In this document: in pieces, positions 55,297 through 64,000 of the stretch
Layout of the letters: every line of letters begins with the position of its first letter
Position numbering within the stretch: the first letter of the stretch is position 1
Source of the DNA: Flavobacteriales bacterium
Lineage (GTDB): Bacteria; Bacteroidota; Bacteroidia; Flavobacteriales; Flavobacteriaceae
DNA: 64,000 bases
Direction: 5' to 3'
Assembly: GCA_004213645.1 (NCBI GenBank)
Contig: SGZF01000001.1
Location: forward strand, 83,062 to 147,061
The notes under the pieces: generated by a model
The model's database searches: none
Told to the model about the DNA's origin: nothing
What the model saw: only the letters and a program-made list of their open reading frames with translations
Made by a program: the position numbers and the translations under genes

Positions 55297-58068
55297 ATGG
55301 AAAGTTCGAAGAAACTTTTTTTGCTTGATGCTTATGCATTAATATACAGAGGTTATTATGCTTTTATAAAAAACCCTAGGATCAATTCAAAAGGGACTGA
55401 TACTTCTGCAATACTAGGATTCATGAATTCTCTTTTAGAAATTATAAGGACTCAAAATCCTGATTACATTGCAGTTGCTTTTGATAAAGGAGGTTCAGTA
55501 ACTAGATCTGAGATGTTTACAGAGTACAAAAGTAATAGAGATAAAACACCAGAGCCAATTCTTGTTGCAATCCCTTACATTAAAGAAATTCTGAAGTCAA
55601 TGAATATTTCGGTTCTTGAAAAAGAAGGTTACGAAGCTGACGATGTAATTGGAACTGTTGCCAAAGATGCTGAAAAAAATAATTTTAAGGTATATATGGT
55701 AACCCCAGATAAGGATTTTGCTCAACTTGTATCTGATAATATATTTCTATGTAAGCCAGCTAGAATGGGAAATAGTATGGAAATATGGGGAGTTGATGAA
55801 GTTAAGGATAAGTTTGAAGTAAATTCACCTGAACAAGTAATTGATTATTTAGGTATGATGGGTGATTCAGTTGATAACATACCTGGACTTCCTGGAGTTG
55901 GAGATAAAACTGCAAAAAAATTTATAAAGCAATATGGAAATTTAGAGACACTTCTCGAGAAATCATATGAAATAACAGGAAAGCTTGGAGAAAAAATAAC
56001 GAATAATAAAGAGCTAGGTATTTTATCAAAAAAATTAGCAAAAATAATTCTTGATGTACCTGTTGAATATAAATTAAATGACTTTAAACTTTCAGATCCT
56101 GATAATGAAAGTGTGATGAAAATTTTTGATGAACTTGAATTTAAAAGAGTAAAAGAAACTTTTTTTAAAATTTTTGGATTTAATGAAACCAAAGGAAAAG
56201 ATCAAGAGCTTGTTCAAGGTGACTTATTTAGTGAGAATGATTTAATTAACGATAAATCAATCCTTAGTAAATGTGATTCCTACTATCAAAGAATTGATTC
56301 AAATAAAGAATTAGAATATTTAATGACTAAACTTCTAATCCAAAAAGTGGTTGCATTCGACACAGAGACAGAAAGTTTAAACTCTCTTGATACAGAAATA
56401 GTGGGTATTTCATTTTCATGGATGGAAAAAAAAGGTTTTTATTTACCTATTGATAATAATAAATCTATTCAAAAAGAATACTTTGATATTTTAAGACCTT
56501 TTTTTGAGAACGATCAAATAATTAAAGTTGGACATAATCTTAAGTTTGACATTAAAGTGTTATTTAAATATGATATTACAGTCTCTGGGCCATTATTCGA
56601 TACCATGGTAGCGCACTACCTTATCAATCCAGATATGAGGCATAATCTAGATACATTATCAGAATCTTATTTAAATTATATACCAATATCTATTGAAACT
56701 CTAATAGGTAAAAAAGGAAAAAATCAAAGATCAATGAGAGATTTACCAGTTGAAGAAGTCACAGATTATGCATCAGAAGATGCAGATCTTGCTCTTCAAT
56801 TAAAGAAAATTTTTGATAAAGAGTTAAACGAAAACGGAGTTAAAAATATTTTCAATGACATAGAAATTCCTATTATAGAGGTCCTTGCAGATATGGAAAA
56901 AGAGGGGATTAGCATAAATAGTTCATATCTAAGTAAGTTGGATGAAGAATTTGAAATAGACCTTAATAAATTAAAAAGCGGCATTTTTGAAAAGTCTGGC
57001 GCAGAGTTTAACCTTAATTCTCCTAAACAACTTGGAGATATACTTTTTGAAAAGCTAAAATTAGTCTCAAAACCAAAAAAAACTAAAACTGGTCAATACT
57101 CAACCTCTGAAGAAGTATTATCTGCTTTAGCAAGTGAACACGAGATTATTAGAAATATATTAGAATGGCGGTCACTTGATAAACTTCAGAGTACATATGT
57201 AAGATCTCTACCAAATGAAGTAAGTAATAGGACAGGAAGGATTCATACAAGGTTCAATCAGACTGTTACAACAACAGGCCGTTTAAGCAGTAATACACCT
57301 AATTTGCAGAATATTCCAATCAGAACAAAGAATGGTCAAAAAATAAGAAAAGCCTTTATACCCAGAAGTGACGAATATGAGCTTTTAGCAGCTGATTACT
57401 CGCAGATTGAGTTAAGAGTTATAGCTTCAATCAGTAAAGACGAAAAAATGATTGATGCGTTTGTAAATGATCAAGATATTCATACAATTACGGCAGCAAA
57501 AATATTTAATATTAATCCAAACGAAGTAACAAGAGAACAAAGGGGAAATGCTAAAACAGTTAATTTTGGAATAATATATGGTGTCTCAGCTTTTGGACTG
57601 AGTCAACAAACAAAATTATCTAGATCAGAATCTAAAATTATGATTGATAATTATTTTGAAAGTTACCCTGGACTCAAAAATTATATGTCTAGTCAAATTG
57701 ATTTTGCTAGAAATAAAGGCTATGTTGAGACAATAATGGGAAGAAGAAGGTATTTACAGAATATCAATTCACAAAATAATATGCTAAGGAGTGGTGCTGA
57801 GAGGAATGCAATTAATGCTCCTATACAAGGAAGTGCCGCTGATATCATTAAAATAGCTATGATAAGAATACACAATAAGTTCAAAAAACAGTCCCTCAAA
57901 TCAAAAATGCTTCTTCAGGTTCACGATGAACTTGTTTTTGATGTCCATAAAACAGAAAAAAAAATAGTTAAGGATATAGTTAAAAATACTATGGAGTCTG
58001 CTGTTGAGCTTAATGTTCCTTTAAAAATTGATCTAGAATTTGGCAAAAACTGGCTTGAGGCACATTAA
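55297..58068 (+). CDS. polA: DNA polymerase I
   Basis: It has 923 residues with all three domains. The 5'-nuclease domain (about 5-300) has GYEADDVIGT and PDKDFAQLV. The 3'-5' exonuclease keeps its metal residues (AFDTETESL, Asp355 and Glu357), so proofreading is probably active, unlike in several bacterial Pol I proteins. The polymerase has motif A AADYSQIELRV (Asp700) and motif C QVHDELVFDV (Asp877), plus the O-helix region RGNAKTVNFGIIYG. A monocistronic gene followed by the rplM promoter. Confidence 0.97.
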   Translation: MESSKKLFLLDAYALIYRGYYAFIKNPRINSKGTDTSAILGFMNSLLEIIRTQNPDYIAVAFDKGGSVTRSEMFTEYKSNRDKTPEPILVAIPYIKEILKSMNISVLEKEGYEADDVIGTVAKDAEKNNFKVYMVTPDKDFAQLVSDNIFLCKPARMGNSMEIWGVDEVKDKFEVNSPEQVIDYLGMMGDSVDNIPGLPGVGDKTAKKFIKQYGNLETLLEKSYEITGKLGEKITNNKELGILSKKLAKIILDVPVEYKLNDFKLSDPDNESVMKIFDELEFKRVKETFFKIFGFNETKGKDQELVQGDLFSENDLINDKSILSKCDSYYQRIDSNKELEYLMTKLLIQKVVAFDTETESLNSLDTEIVGISFSWMEKKGFYLPIDNNKSIQKEYFDILRPFFENDQIIKVGHNLKFDIKVLFKYDITVSGPLFDTMVAHYLINPDMRHNLDTLSESYLNYIPISIETLIGKKGKNQRSMRDLPVEEVTDYASEDADLALQLKKIFDKELNENGVKNIFNDIEIPIIEVLADMEKEGISINSSYLSKLDEEFEIDLNKLKSGIFEKSGAEFNLNSPKQLGDILFEKLKLVSKPKKTKTGQYSTSEEVLSALASEHEIIRNILEWRSLDKLQSTYVRSLPNEVSNRTGRIHTRFNQTVTTTGRLSSNTPNLQNIPIRTKNGQKIRKAFIPRSDEYELLAADYSQIELRVIASISKDEKMIDAFVNDQDIHTITAAKIFNINPNEVTREQRGNAKTVNFGIIYGVSAFGLSQQTKLSRSESKIMIDNYFESYPGLKNYMSSQIDFARNKGYVETIMGRRRYLQNINSQNNMLRSGAERNAINAPIQGSAADIIKIAMIRIHNKFKKQSLKSKMLLQVHDELVFDVHKTEKKIVKDIVKNTMESAVELNVPLKIDLEFGKNWLEAH

Positions 58069-58103
58069 TTAAAAAAAAGTTTTTTTAAAAATTTATATAA
58101 TTG

Positions 58104-58111
58104 TACATTTG
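58104..58111 (+). promoter_or_regulatory. -7 box of the rplM ribosomal operon promoter
   Basis: TACATTTG matches TAnnTTTG, 21 bp before the rplM ATG, giving a leader of about 15 nt. The leader contains a short inverted repeat TAGATTCAATCTA (58118-58130). The expected -33 site has TTT rather than TTG. Confidence 0.45.
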
Positions 58112-58132
58112 CACGCCTAGATTCAATCTATA

Positions 58133-58588
58133 ATGACTAAAACAAGTTATAAAACTATATCAGCAAATAGTAAAACAGTGAACAAGGAATGGGTTCTTGT
58201 TGATGCTGCTGAGCTACCATTAGGTCGAACTGCGTCAATTGTAGCTACTCTTTTAAGAGGAAAACACAAAACTAACTTCACACCTCATGTTGATTGTGGA
58301 GATAATGTTGTAGTGATCAATGCTGAAAAGATTGAACTATCTGGTGATAAGTGGAATCAAAAGCAGTATATAAGTCATACTGGATACCCTGGAGGTCAAA
58401 GAATTATTACTGCTGACAAACTTCACAAAAAAAACAATATTAAACTTGTTGAGAAAGCTGTTAAAGGTATGCTTCCAAAAAATAAGTTGGGTGCTGACTT
58501 ATACAGGAACTTAAAAGTATTTCCTGGATCTACTCATAATCATGAAGCACAAAAACCTAAATTAATTGATGTAAATAGTAAAATATAA
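58133..58588 (+). CDS. rplM: 50S ribosomal protein L13
   Basis: It has 151 residues, with WVLVDAAELPLGRTASIVATLLRGKHK near the start and YRNLKVFPGSTHNHEAQKP near the end, both typical of L13. It is the first gene of rplM-rpsI-rpsB-tsf. Its stop shares one base with the rpsI start. Confidence 0.98.
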   Translation: MTKTSYKTISANSKTVNKEWVLVDAAELPLGRTASIVATLLRGKHKTNFTPHVDCGDNVVVINAEKIELSGDKWNQKQYISHTGYPGGQRIITADKLHKKNNIKLVEKAVKGMLPKNKLGADLYRNLKVFPGSTHNHEAQKPKLIDVNSKI

Positions 58589-58974
58589 TGGAAGTAATTC
58601 ATAAAATAGGGAGAAGGAAGACATCTGTTGCTAGAGTCTATATGTCAAATGGAAAAGGAAATATTACAGTAAACAAAAAGTCTTATTCAGACTTTTTTAG
58701 TACTGCAACTTTACAGTACAAAATATTACAGCCTTTCAACCTAACTGAGACAAAAGATAAATTTGACTTATCAGTTTCTGTTAAGGGTGGTGGGGTTAAT
58801 GGCCAAGCAGAAGCTATAAGGTTAGCTATCTCTAGAGCATTAGTTGAATTTAATGAAGAATTTAAATCTGTTCTTAAATCAGAAGGCTTAATGACAAGAG
58901 ATCCCAGAATGGTTGAAAGAAAGAAATTTGGTCAAAAGAAAGCTAGAAAGAAATTCCAATTCTCAAAAAGATAA
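58588..58974 (+). CDS. rpsI: 30S ribosomal protein S9
   Basis: It has 128 residues; KIGRRKTSVARVYM opens the protein and the basic tail ends GQKKARKKFQFSKR, which reaches the P-site tRNA in the ribosome. The start codon overlaps the rplM stop (TAATG), so the two are translationally coupled. Confidence 0.98.
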   Translation: MEVIHKIGRRKTSVARVYMSNGKGNITVNKKSYSDFFSTATLQYKILQPFNLTETKDKFDLSVSVKGGGVNGQAEAIRLAISRALVEFNEEFKSVLKSEGLMTRDPRMVERKKFGQKKARKKFQFSKR

Positions 58975-58977
58975 TAT

Positions 58978-59742
58978 ATGGCAAAGACTGACGTTAAAGA
59001 ACTATTGGATGCAGGTGTTCATTTTGGACACTTAACTAGAAAGTGGAATCCCAATATGGCTCCATATATCTACATGGAGAGAAATGGAATTCACATAATC
59101 AATTTATATAAAACTGCGGCTAAATTGGAAGAGTCTGTTAATGCAATCAAAAAGATTGTTTTATCAGGAAGAAAAATTCTTTTTGTAGCTACAAAAAAGC
59201 AGGCAAAGGATATAGTTGCACAAAAAGCTGATTCTGTTAATATGCCTTACATCACGGAAAGATGGCCTGGGGGAATGTTAACAAATTTTGTAACAATTAG
59301 AAAAGCAGTTAAAAAGATGAATGCTATTGATAGGATGAAAGCTGATGGAACTTTTGAAACTCTTTCAAAAAAAGAAAAACTACAAGTTGATAGACAAAGG
59401 GCAAAACTTGAAAAGAACCTTGGTTCTATATCAGACATGACAAGACTCCCTGGAGCTATATTTGTAGTTGACACTTTGAATGAAAAAATTTCAGTACAAG
59501 AAGCGCAAAAGTTAAATATTCCAATTTTTGCTATGGTAGATACAAATTCTGATCCAAACGAAGTCGATTTCATTATTCCTTCCAATGATGATGCTTCAAA
59601 ATCAATTGAAAAAATTCTAAAGATTGTATGTAATGCAATTCAAGAATCTCTTGAAGAAAGAAAAAAGGAAAAAGAGATTGCTGAACAAAAAAAGCTAGAA
59701 GAGGCTGAAGCATCTAAAGATGCAGAATCTTCACAAGAATAA
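58978..59742 (+). CDS. rpsB: 30S ribosomal protein S2
   Basis: It has 254 residues with GVHFGHLTRKWNPNMAPYIY (13-32), ERWPGGMLTNFVTI and IFAMVDTNSDPNEVDFIIPSNDD. A charged Glu/Lys tail follows residue 220. It is 3 bp after rpsI; tsf comes next, the standard rpsB-tsf pair. Confidence 0.98.
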   Translation: MAKTDVKELLDAGVHFGHLTRKWNPNMAPYIYMERNGIHIINLYKTAAKLEESVNAIKKIVLSGRKILFVATKKQAKDIVAQKADSVNMPYITERWPGGMLTNFVTIRKAVKKMNAIDRMKADGTFETLSKKEKLQVDRQRAKLEKNLGSISDMTRLPGAIFVVDTLNEKISVQEAQKLNIPIFAMVDTNSDPNEVDFIIPSNDDASKSIEKILKIVCNAIQESLEERKKEKEIAEQKKLEEAEASKDAESSQE

Positions 59743-59765
59743 TAACCCTTTAAAATTTTACTAAA

Positions 59766-60587
59766 TTGAAAATAACTGCATCTGATGTTAATAAGTTAAG
59801 AAAGTCCACAGGAGCTGGAATGATGGATTGTAAAAAAGCACTCGAAGAATCTAATGGCGATTTTGATAAAGCAATTGAGGTTCTAAGAAAAAAAGGTCAA
59901 AAGGTTGCTGCTAATAGAGCAGATAGAGACTCTTCTGAAGGTGTTGTTCTTGCAAAAGTAAATACTGAAAATACATCTGGGGTTATTATTTCACTTAATT
60001 GTGAGACAGATTTTGTAGCTAAAAATGATGATTATATTCAGTTAGCACAAAAAATGGTAGACCACGCATTAAAGTTCTCTGACAAAGAATCATTTTTAGA
60101 TTCAGATTTTGATGGAATGAAAGTTTCTGAAAAGTTATTAGAACAGACAGGTGTTATTGGAGAGAAAATTGAAATTGGATCATTTGAATATATCTCTGCT
60201 AATTTTGTGGGATCTTATATTCATGCTGGAAATAAAATTGCATCAATAGTTGGGTTATCTGAAAGCTTTGAAAGTGCAAAAGAAGTAGGTAAAGACTTGT
60301 CAATGCAAATAGCTGCTATGAATCCTGTAGCTATTGATGAGACTGGTGTAAGTCAAAATGTTGTTGAAAAAGAAATTGAGATTGCTAAAGATCAATTAAG
60401 ACAAGAAGGTAAGCCAGAAGAGATGCTTGAAAATATTGCTAAAGGTAAACTTAAAAAGTTTTTCAAAGAAAATACTTTAATAAACCAACAATTTATCAAA
60501 GACAGCAAGGTGAGTATTTTACAGTACTTAAAGTCTCATTCAGAATCTGTTAAAGTGACTAGTTTTTTTAGAGTGGGTCTTGTATAA
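59766..60587 (+). CDS. tsf: elongation factor Ts
   Basis: It is the nucleotide exchange factor for EF-Tu. The 273 residues begin at a TTG (59766) with ITASDVNKLRKSTGAGMMDCKKALEE, the standard N-terminal module; VSLNCETDFVAKNDDY-like ISLNCETDFVAKND is the core motif. No ATG is present nearby, so the TTG start appears genuine and may lower its translation relative to rpsB. Confidence 0.97.
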   Translation: MKITASDVNKLRKSTGAGMMDCKKALEESNGDFDKAIEVLRKKGQKVAANRADRDSSEGVVLAKVNTENTSGVIISLNCETDFVAKNDDYIQLAQKMVDHALKFSDKESFLDSDFDGMKVSEKLLEQTGVIGEKIEIGSFEYISANFVGSYIHAGNKIASIVGLSESFESAKEVGKDLSMQIAAMNPVAIDETGVSQNVVEKEIEIAKDQLRQEGKPEEMLENIAKGKLKKFFKENTLINQQFIKDSKVSILQYLKSHSESVKVTSFFRVGLV

Positions 60588-60607
60588 TTACAGTTTTCTA
60601 ATTTACA

Positions 60608-60979
60608 CTAGAAAGGTAAATCATCCTCTGTAAGATCCTCTGCAGATGAAGACTGGTCTGGTTCTATTGGTAAATCACCCGGTGCTGAGTCCATAACCTG
60701 ATCATCAAGAGATTCAATTCTCCATCCTTGAATAGAATTAAAATATTTAATTCCTTGATCTGGACTCTCCCACTCCCTTCCTCTAATATTTATTCCAACC
60801 CTTACTGTCTGGCCAAGGCTGTAATTGTCTAATAATTCACAATTATTTTGAACAAACTCAATAAGTATATGTTGAGGATATTGTTCATCTGTCGTTACAA
60901 CTAATTCTCTTTTTCGAAAACCATTATCTCCAAAAGTTTTTACATCTCCAATAAGTTTGATTTTTCCTAAAATTTCCAT
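60608..60979 (-). CDS. DUF3127 protein (OB-fold-like)
   Basis: It has 123 residues, a Bacteroidota-type family of unknown function. MEILGKIKLIGDVKTFGDNGFRKRELVVTT and GREWESPDQGIKYFNSIQGWRIE are its typical strands. The acidic C-terminus (SSSAEDLTEDDLPF) resembles the tail of single-strand DNA-binding proteins that recruits partners, which suggests a DNA-binding role, by analogy only. It shares one base with the HIT gene. It is convergent with tsf, with 20 bp and a 6-bp stem (60595-60614) between. Confidence 0.88.
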   Translation of the reverse strand: MEILGKIKLIGDVKTFGDNGFRKRELVVTTDEQYPQHILIEFVQNNCELLDNYSLGQTVRVGINIRGREWESPDQGIKYFNSIQGWRIESLDDQVMDSAPGDLPIEPDQSSSAEDLTEDDLPF

Positions 60980-61368
60980 TATATATAAGATTTAATTTTG
61001 TTCATAATTTCAGTAAATTGATCCTGTGTCAATTGAATTTTTGAATCAAATGACATATCATCCATAGTATTAATTGGAATTAGGTGAATATGAACATGTG
61101 GAACCTCAAGGCCAATTACACTAATCCCAACCCTTTTACAAACTACTGCTTTTTTTATTGCACGGGCAACTTTTTTTGAGAAAATCATCAACCCCGAAAG
61201 ATTATCATCATCTAAGTCAAATACCTGATCAACCTCTTTTTTTGGAACACATAATGTATGTCCTAAAGCATTTGGATTAATATCTAGAAAAGCAAAATAA
61301 TCCTTATCCTCATAAATTTTATATGATGGTATTTCTCCAGATATAATATTTGAAAAAATTGAAGCCAT
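60979..61368 (-). CDS. HIT-family nucleotide hydrolase
   Basis: It has 129 residues with the catalytic HVHIHLIP (His91, His93, His95) and the N-terminal SIFSNIISGEIPSYKIYE. It is a Hint-like AMP-lysine/phosphoramidate hydrolase. It lies between greA and DUF3127, each sharing one base with the next. Confidence 0.94.
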   Translation of the reverse strand: MASIFSNIISGEIPSYKIYEDKDYFAFLDINPNALGHTLCVPKKEVDQVFDLDDDNLSGLMIFSKKVARAIKKAVVCKRVGISVIGLEVPHVHIHLIPINTMDDMSFDSKIQLTQDQFTEIMNKIKSYI

Positions 61369-61841
61369 TATCTTGAAATATCTAATATTTCAAATTTAAC
61401 ATTTCCACTTGGAATAGAGATCTCTGCTATATCTCCTTTTTGTTTTCCCAGTAGACCTTTTCCTATTGGTGAATCAACTGATATTTTTCCTTGGGCTAAA
61501 TTAGCTTCACTTTGAGCTACAAGTTTATATTGCATTGTAGCAGAATTTAAAAGATTTTTAATTTTTACAGTTGAGTGAACGAGTACTTTTGAAGAATCTA
61601 GTTTAGATTCATCTATAATTCGAGCATTAGAAAGTGTTTCTTCTAATTTTGAAATTTCTAGTTCAAGCATTCCTTGTGCTTCTTTAGCAGCATCGTATTC
61701 TGCATTTTCACTAAGATCACCTTTGTCTCTAGCTTCGCCTATTGCTTTAGACGCACGAGGTCTTTCAACATCCTTAAGATGATCTAATTTTTTTCTAAGG
61801 TCTTTCAACCCTTTATCAGTATAATATGAAACTTTTCCCAT
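61368..61841 (-). CDS. greA: transcription elongation factor GreA
   Basis: It rescues backtracked RNA polymerase. It has 157 residues from the ATG at 61841 (MGKVSYYTDKGLKDLRKKLD; another ATG is two codons upstream). The coiled-coil tip has the acidic pair in DLSENAEYDAAKEAQ, and the C-terminal FKBP-like domain has ISVDSPIGKGLLGKQKGD. First gene of greA-HIT-DUF3127. A hairpin with a T-run lies immediately upstream. Confidence 0.96.
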   Translation of the reverse strand: MGKVSYYTDKGLKDLRKKLDHLKDVERPRASKAIGEARDKGDLSENAEYDAAKEAQGMLELEISKLEETLSNARIIDESKLDSSKVLVHSTVKIKNLLNSATMQYKLVAQSEANLAQGKISVDSPIGKGLLGKQKGDIAEISIPSGNVKFEILDISR

Positions 61842-61848
61842 ATTCAAT

Positions 61849-61875
61849 GCAAAAATCCCCTATTAGAGGGGATAT
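61849..61875 (-). terminator. hairpin plus T-run between the TonB receptor gene and greA
   Basis: On the minus strand ATCCCC-TCTAATA-GGGGAT is followed by TTTTTG, a compact intrinsic terminator (stem 61855-61873). It closes the TonB receptor transcript. A TAAATTTG (-7 like) box at 61882-61889 lies just upstream, so a transcript started there would carry this hairpin at its 5' end, before greA. Confidence 0.65.
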
Positions 61876-61881
61876 CTAATA

Positions 61882-61889
61882 CAAATTTA
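61882..61889 (-). promoter_or_regulatory. possible greA promoter -7 box
   Basis: TAAATTTG on the minus strand fits TAnnTTTG, about 41 bp before the greA ATG. It lies between the receptor stop codon and the terminator hairpin. No TTG at -33. Confidence 0.3.
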
Positions 61890-61901
61890 CAAAATTTTTG
61901 A

Positions 61902-64000
61902 TTAAAACTTAATATCTATACCCACTAGAAGATTTATTCCAGATTGAGGATAATAATATGTTCCTTCATATGTCTTAAGTCCCTGACCTTCGGGTAAATC
62001 ATAAGTGTAATAACCACCATAACTAGTGTATTTAACATCGAATATATTATTGATTAATACTTTTAATTTTGCCTCCTTTGCATAATTTGGTATGGATATG
62101 TCATGAACAAAGTTTAAATCATTGATAAAGAAAGATTTCAACTTAGAAATTGGCCTATTAGTCTGAGCAAAAAATTGTTCACTAACGTAATTAGATCTTA
62201 ATGAGAGCAATATTTTATCATTTGGAGAAAAATTGATAATGTTGTTAGCAATAAAGTTTGGAGAATATGCTAAATCTGTATTCCCAAAACTTTGAAGTTC
62301 TCCATCAAAACTATAAAAAAGATTCTTATTCTTATTTTCACTTAATGATATATTTGACTCTATATTAATATTGGAATTTATAAATAGTTTTGACTCAATC
62401 TCTAAACCAAGCCTATATGATTCACCAATATTTGTCCTAATTTCATAGCCATTATTGTCTCTTTCCCCAGTTAACACTAATTGATTATCGTAAAGCATAT
62501 AAAAGGCGTTTAAATTTAATGAGAAGTTGTTAAATTGTCCTTGCCAACCAAGTTCAAAATCATCAAGTTTTTCAGGATCTGGACTTCCATTAGCATAGTC
62601 AGCCCTTGTTGGCTCTCGTTGAGCTCTTGCATATGATAGATAGTACTTATTATCCTCATTCTGATTGTAAAACACTCCTATTTTAGGATTAAAAAAGTTA
62701 AAATTTTTATCTATTTTTTCATATCCCTGTTCAACATAACCAGAAACTACAGAGTAAGGAGTAATACTTGCATTATAGTTGATATTTCTATACTGTAAGT
62801 CACCATAAACTGATATTTTTTGAGATAAATAATAATCAAGTTTTGCATATACATTAAATTCACGTTTATCTCCAATATCATCATAAAATTTTTCTTTAAA
62901 ATTAGATGATATTTTACTCATAGAGCTCCACATATACTCACCATAATGTTGACCATCATATATATTAAATGAGCCTCCAATTATTGCGTTATATAGATCT
63001 GTCTTTTGATTTAAACTAAAAAGAAGTCCATAGAAATCATTATCTAACCACCTTCTATCAATATAATCTTCAGGTACAGATACACCATCGTCATATCCTA
63101 CATTATAGTTTTCCCAGTATCCTCTTCCGTATGTGTAGTGTAACCCAATATTTGATATCCATCCATTTTCATAAGATTGATTCCAATGGAACTGATAATG
63201 ATCTTGCTTATAATTATCATCTTGATCATTATAATATAGGGTATTGCCCATTTTATCATAATATTCACCTGCTGGATTATATTTTCGATTTGTTTCAAGA
63301 GCAGATGAATCAATTCCAAACCATGCTTGATCAGTAATTTCATGACCTGCAAAGGTTAATATCTTCAATAAAGTATTTTCATCTTTATATATTCCTTGTA
63401 AAAAATATGAACGTAGTTTTGATCCAGATCGATCAATGTATCCGCCTGATTTAATTCTGGATAGTCTTCCTGAAAATTCAAATTTGTCATTGATAAATCC
63501 TGTTGAAAATCCAATTGAGTTTTTAACTGTATTAAAGCTACCTAATGTGTTGTTGATCTCAAATAAAGGTTTATCAGATGCTGCATTTGTTAAAATATTA
63601 ATGCTTCCACCAAAAGCAGCAGAACCATTTGTTGAAGTTCCTACACCTCGTTGGACTTGTATACTTTCAATTGAAGATGAAAAATCGGGTAAGTCTACCC
63701 AATAACTCATCATTGATTCAGAATCATTATAAGGAACACCATTTATTGTGACGTTAACCCTAGTTTGATCAGAGCCCCTAATCATGATAGAGGAGTATCC
63801 AATACCTGAACCTGAGTCAGAGGTGGTAACCACCGATGGTAAGTTTTTTAATAGTGTTGGTATGTCTTGTGCTAAATTTATTTTTTCTAAATCCTTCTTT
63901 GTAACATTTACAAATGGAACGGGAGTATTATCCTTTGCTCGAAGTGCGTTTACAGTAACTTCTTCAAGGCTAAAGATATTAGCAAGTGAATCTAACTTTT
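61902..64000 (-). CDS. TonB-dependent outer-membrane receptor, 5' end outside the window
   Basis: The frame runs past the track start (63833, a GTG inside the gene) to the window edge: upstream it reads EEVTVNALRAKDNTPVPFVNVTKK then LAQDIPTLLKNLPSV, the plug-domain start. About 699 codons are present. The plug continues with SGIGYSSIMIRGSDQTRVNVTINGVPYND, then IQVQRGVGTSTNG, then a 22-strand-type barrel ending in the aromatic GINLLVGIDIKF. The start of the plug (LRAKDNTPVPF) lacks a visible carboxypeptidase-like domain, though it may lie outside. Ligand unknown; it resembles iron-complex or vitamin receptors more than SusC. Confidence 0.93.
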   Translation of the reverse strand, partial: KLDSLANIFSLEEVTVNALRAKDNTPVPFVNVTKKDLEKINLAQDIPTLLKNLPSVVTTSDSGSGIGYSSIMIRGSDQTRVNVTINGVPYNDSESMMSYWVDLPDFSSSIESIQVQRGVGTSTNGSAAFGGSINILTNAASDKPLFEINNTLGSFNTVKNSIGFSTGFINDKFEFSGRLSRIKSGGYIDRSGSKLRSYFLQGIYKDENTLLKILTFAGHEITDQAWFGIDSSALETNRKYNPAGEYYDKMGNTLYYNDQDDNYKQDHYQFHWNQSYENGWISNIGLHYTYGRGYWENYNVGYDDGVSVPEDYIDRRWLDNDFYGLLFSLNQKTDLYNAIIGGSFNIYDGQHYGEYMWSSMSKISSNFKEKFYDDIGDKREFNVYAKLDYYLSQKISVYGDLQYRNINYNASITPYSVVSGYVEQGYEKIDKNFNFFNPKIGVFYNQNEDNKYYLSYARAQREPTRADYANGSPDPEKLDDFELGWQGQFNNFSLNLNAFYMLYDNQLVLTGERDNNGYEIRTNIGESYRLGLEIESKLFINSNINIESNISLSENKNKNLFYSFDGELQSFGNTDLAYSPNFIANNIINFSPNDKILLSLRSNYVSEQFFAQTNRPISKLKSFFINDLNFVHDISIPNYAKEAKLKVLINNIFDVKYTSYGGYYTYDLPEGQGLKTYEGTYYYPQSGINLLVGIDIKF

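Noticed and set aside
60588-60614. Terminator between tsf and DUF3127
   Set aside because: Only a 6-bp TTTCTA/TAGAAA stem that includes a stop codon; too weak to call.
61902-64000. TonB receptor as the importer for the keto-glycoside locus
   Set aside because: It lies 30 kb away, has no SusD partner and looks more like a metal-complex or vitamin receptor.
1-64000. CRISPR arrays, insertion sequences, prophage or integrated elements
   Set aside because: No regularly spaced repeats, transposase, integrase or attachment-site duplication seen; codon and base use look uniform across the window.

Overview
The window is about 64 kb of very AT-rich DNA (around 30% G+C by eye). Its gene content points to a member of the Bacteroidota, most likely a marine or aquatic Flavobacteriales bacterium with a compact genome. 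Support comes from the Bat/aerotolerance operon, the long PurF form, the DUF3078, DUF3127 and IPExxxVDY families, the acpP-fabF-pyk neighbourhood, a plug-domain TonB receptor, and promoters of the Bacteroidota type (TTG-N19-TAnnTTTG). Almost all DNA is coding. No gap exceeds about 135 bp, five convergent gene pairs overlap at their 3' ends, and I see no tRNA, rRNA, insertion sequence, prophage or CRISPR array.

Layout. 1-8.4 kb: the start of a UvrD/RecB-like helicase, a Mn-type superoxide dismutase, a leftward purN-rnhA-pfkB-purF operon, and a rightward acpP-fabF-(damaged IPExxxVDY gene)-pyk operon that lacks the rnc gene often found there. 8.4-11.5 kb: an ALDH7 aldehyde dehydrogenase, pheS and cvpA. 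11.5-20.2 kb: a leftward eight-gene Bat operon (moxR, DUF58, a BatD-like membrane protein with an extra C-terminal domain, batA, batB, batC, batD, batE). 20.2-24.3 kb: hflX, lpxH, a cystathionine gamma-synthase/lyase and an EamA transporter.

24.4-34.3 kb is the most interesting part. It holds a lipoprotein azurin, a two-subunit FAD sugar/alcohol dehydrogenase (a GMC catalytic subunit with a predicted Fe-S cysteine triad, plus a Tat-signal small subunit) and, divergently, a TIM-barrel isomerase, a NupG-like MFS permease, a Gfo/Idh/MocA oxidoreductase, a second TIM-barrel isomerase and a secreted DUF1080 (3-keto-disaccharide hydrolase family) protein. The rightward genes run without a break into yicC-gmk-nadD. 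Read together they suggest an oxidative pathway: a glycoside is oxidised at C3 in the periplasm, electrons pass to azurin, the keto-glycoside is cleaved, and the keto-sugar is imported and then isomerised or reduced. The gene families are recognisable; the pathway and substrate are inferred.

34.3-42.1 kb: a GT4-like glycosyltransferase, DUF3078, and a full leftward SUF Fe-S assembly operon (sufB, C, D, S, E, DUF59). 42.1-46.2 kb: thiL, a ZIP metal transporter, lycopene cyclase and a polyprenyl diphosphate synthase. 46.3-52.8 kb: a TetR-regulated tripartite RND efflux operon. 52.8-61.8 kb: aspS, a small membrane protein, tadA, polA, rplM-rpsI-rpsB-tsf, and a leftward greA-HIT-DUF3127 operon. 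61.9-64 kb: a TonB-dependent receptor cut by the window edge.
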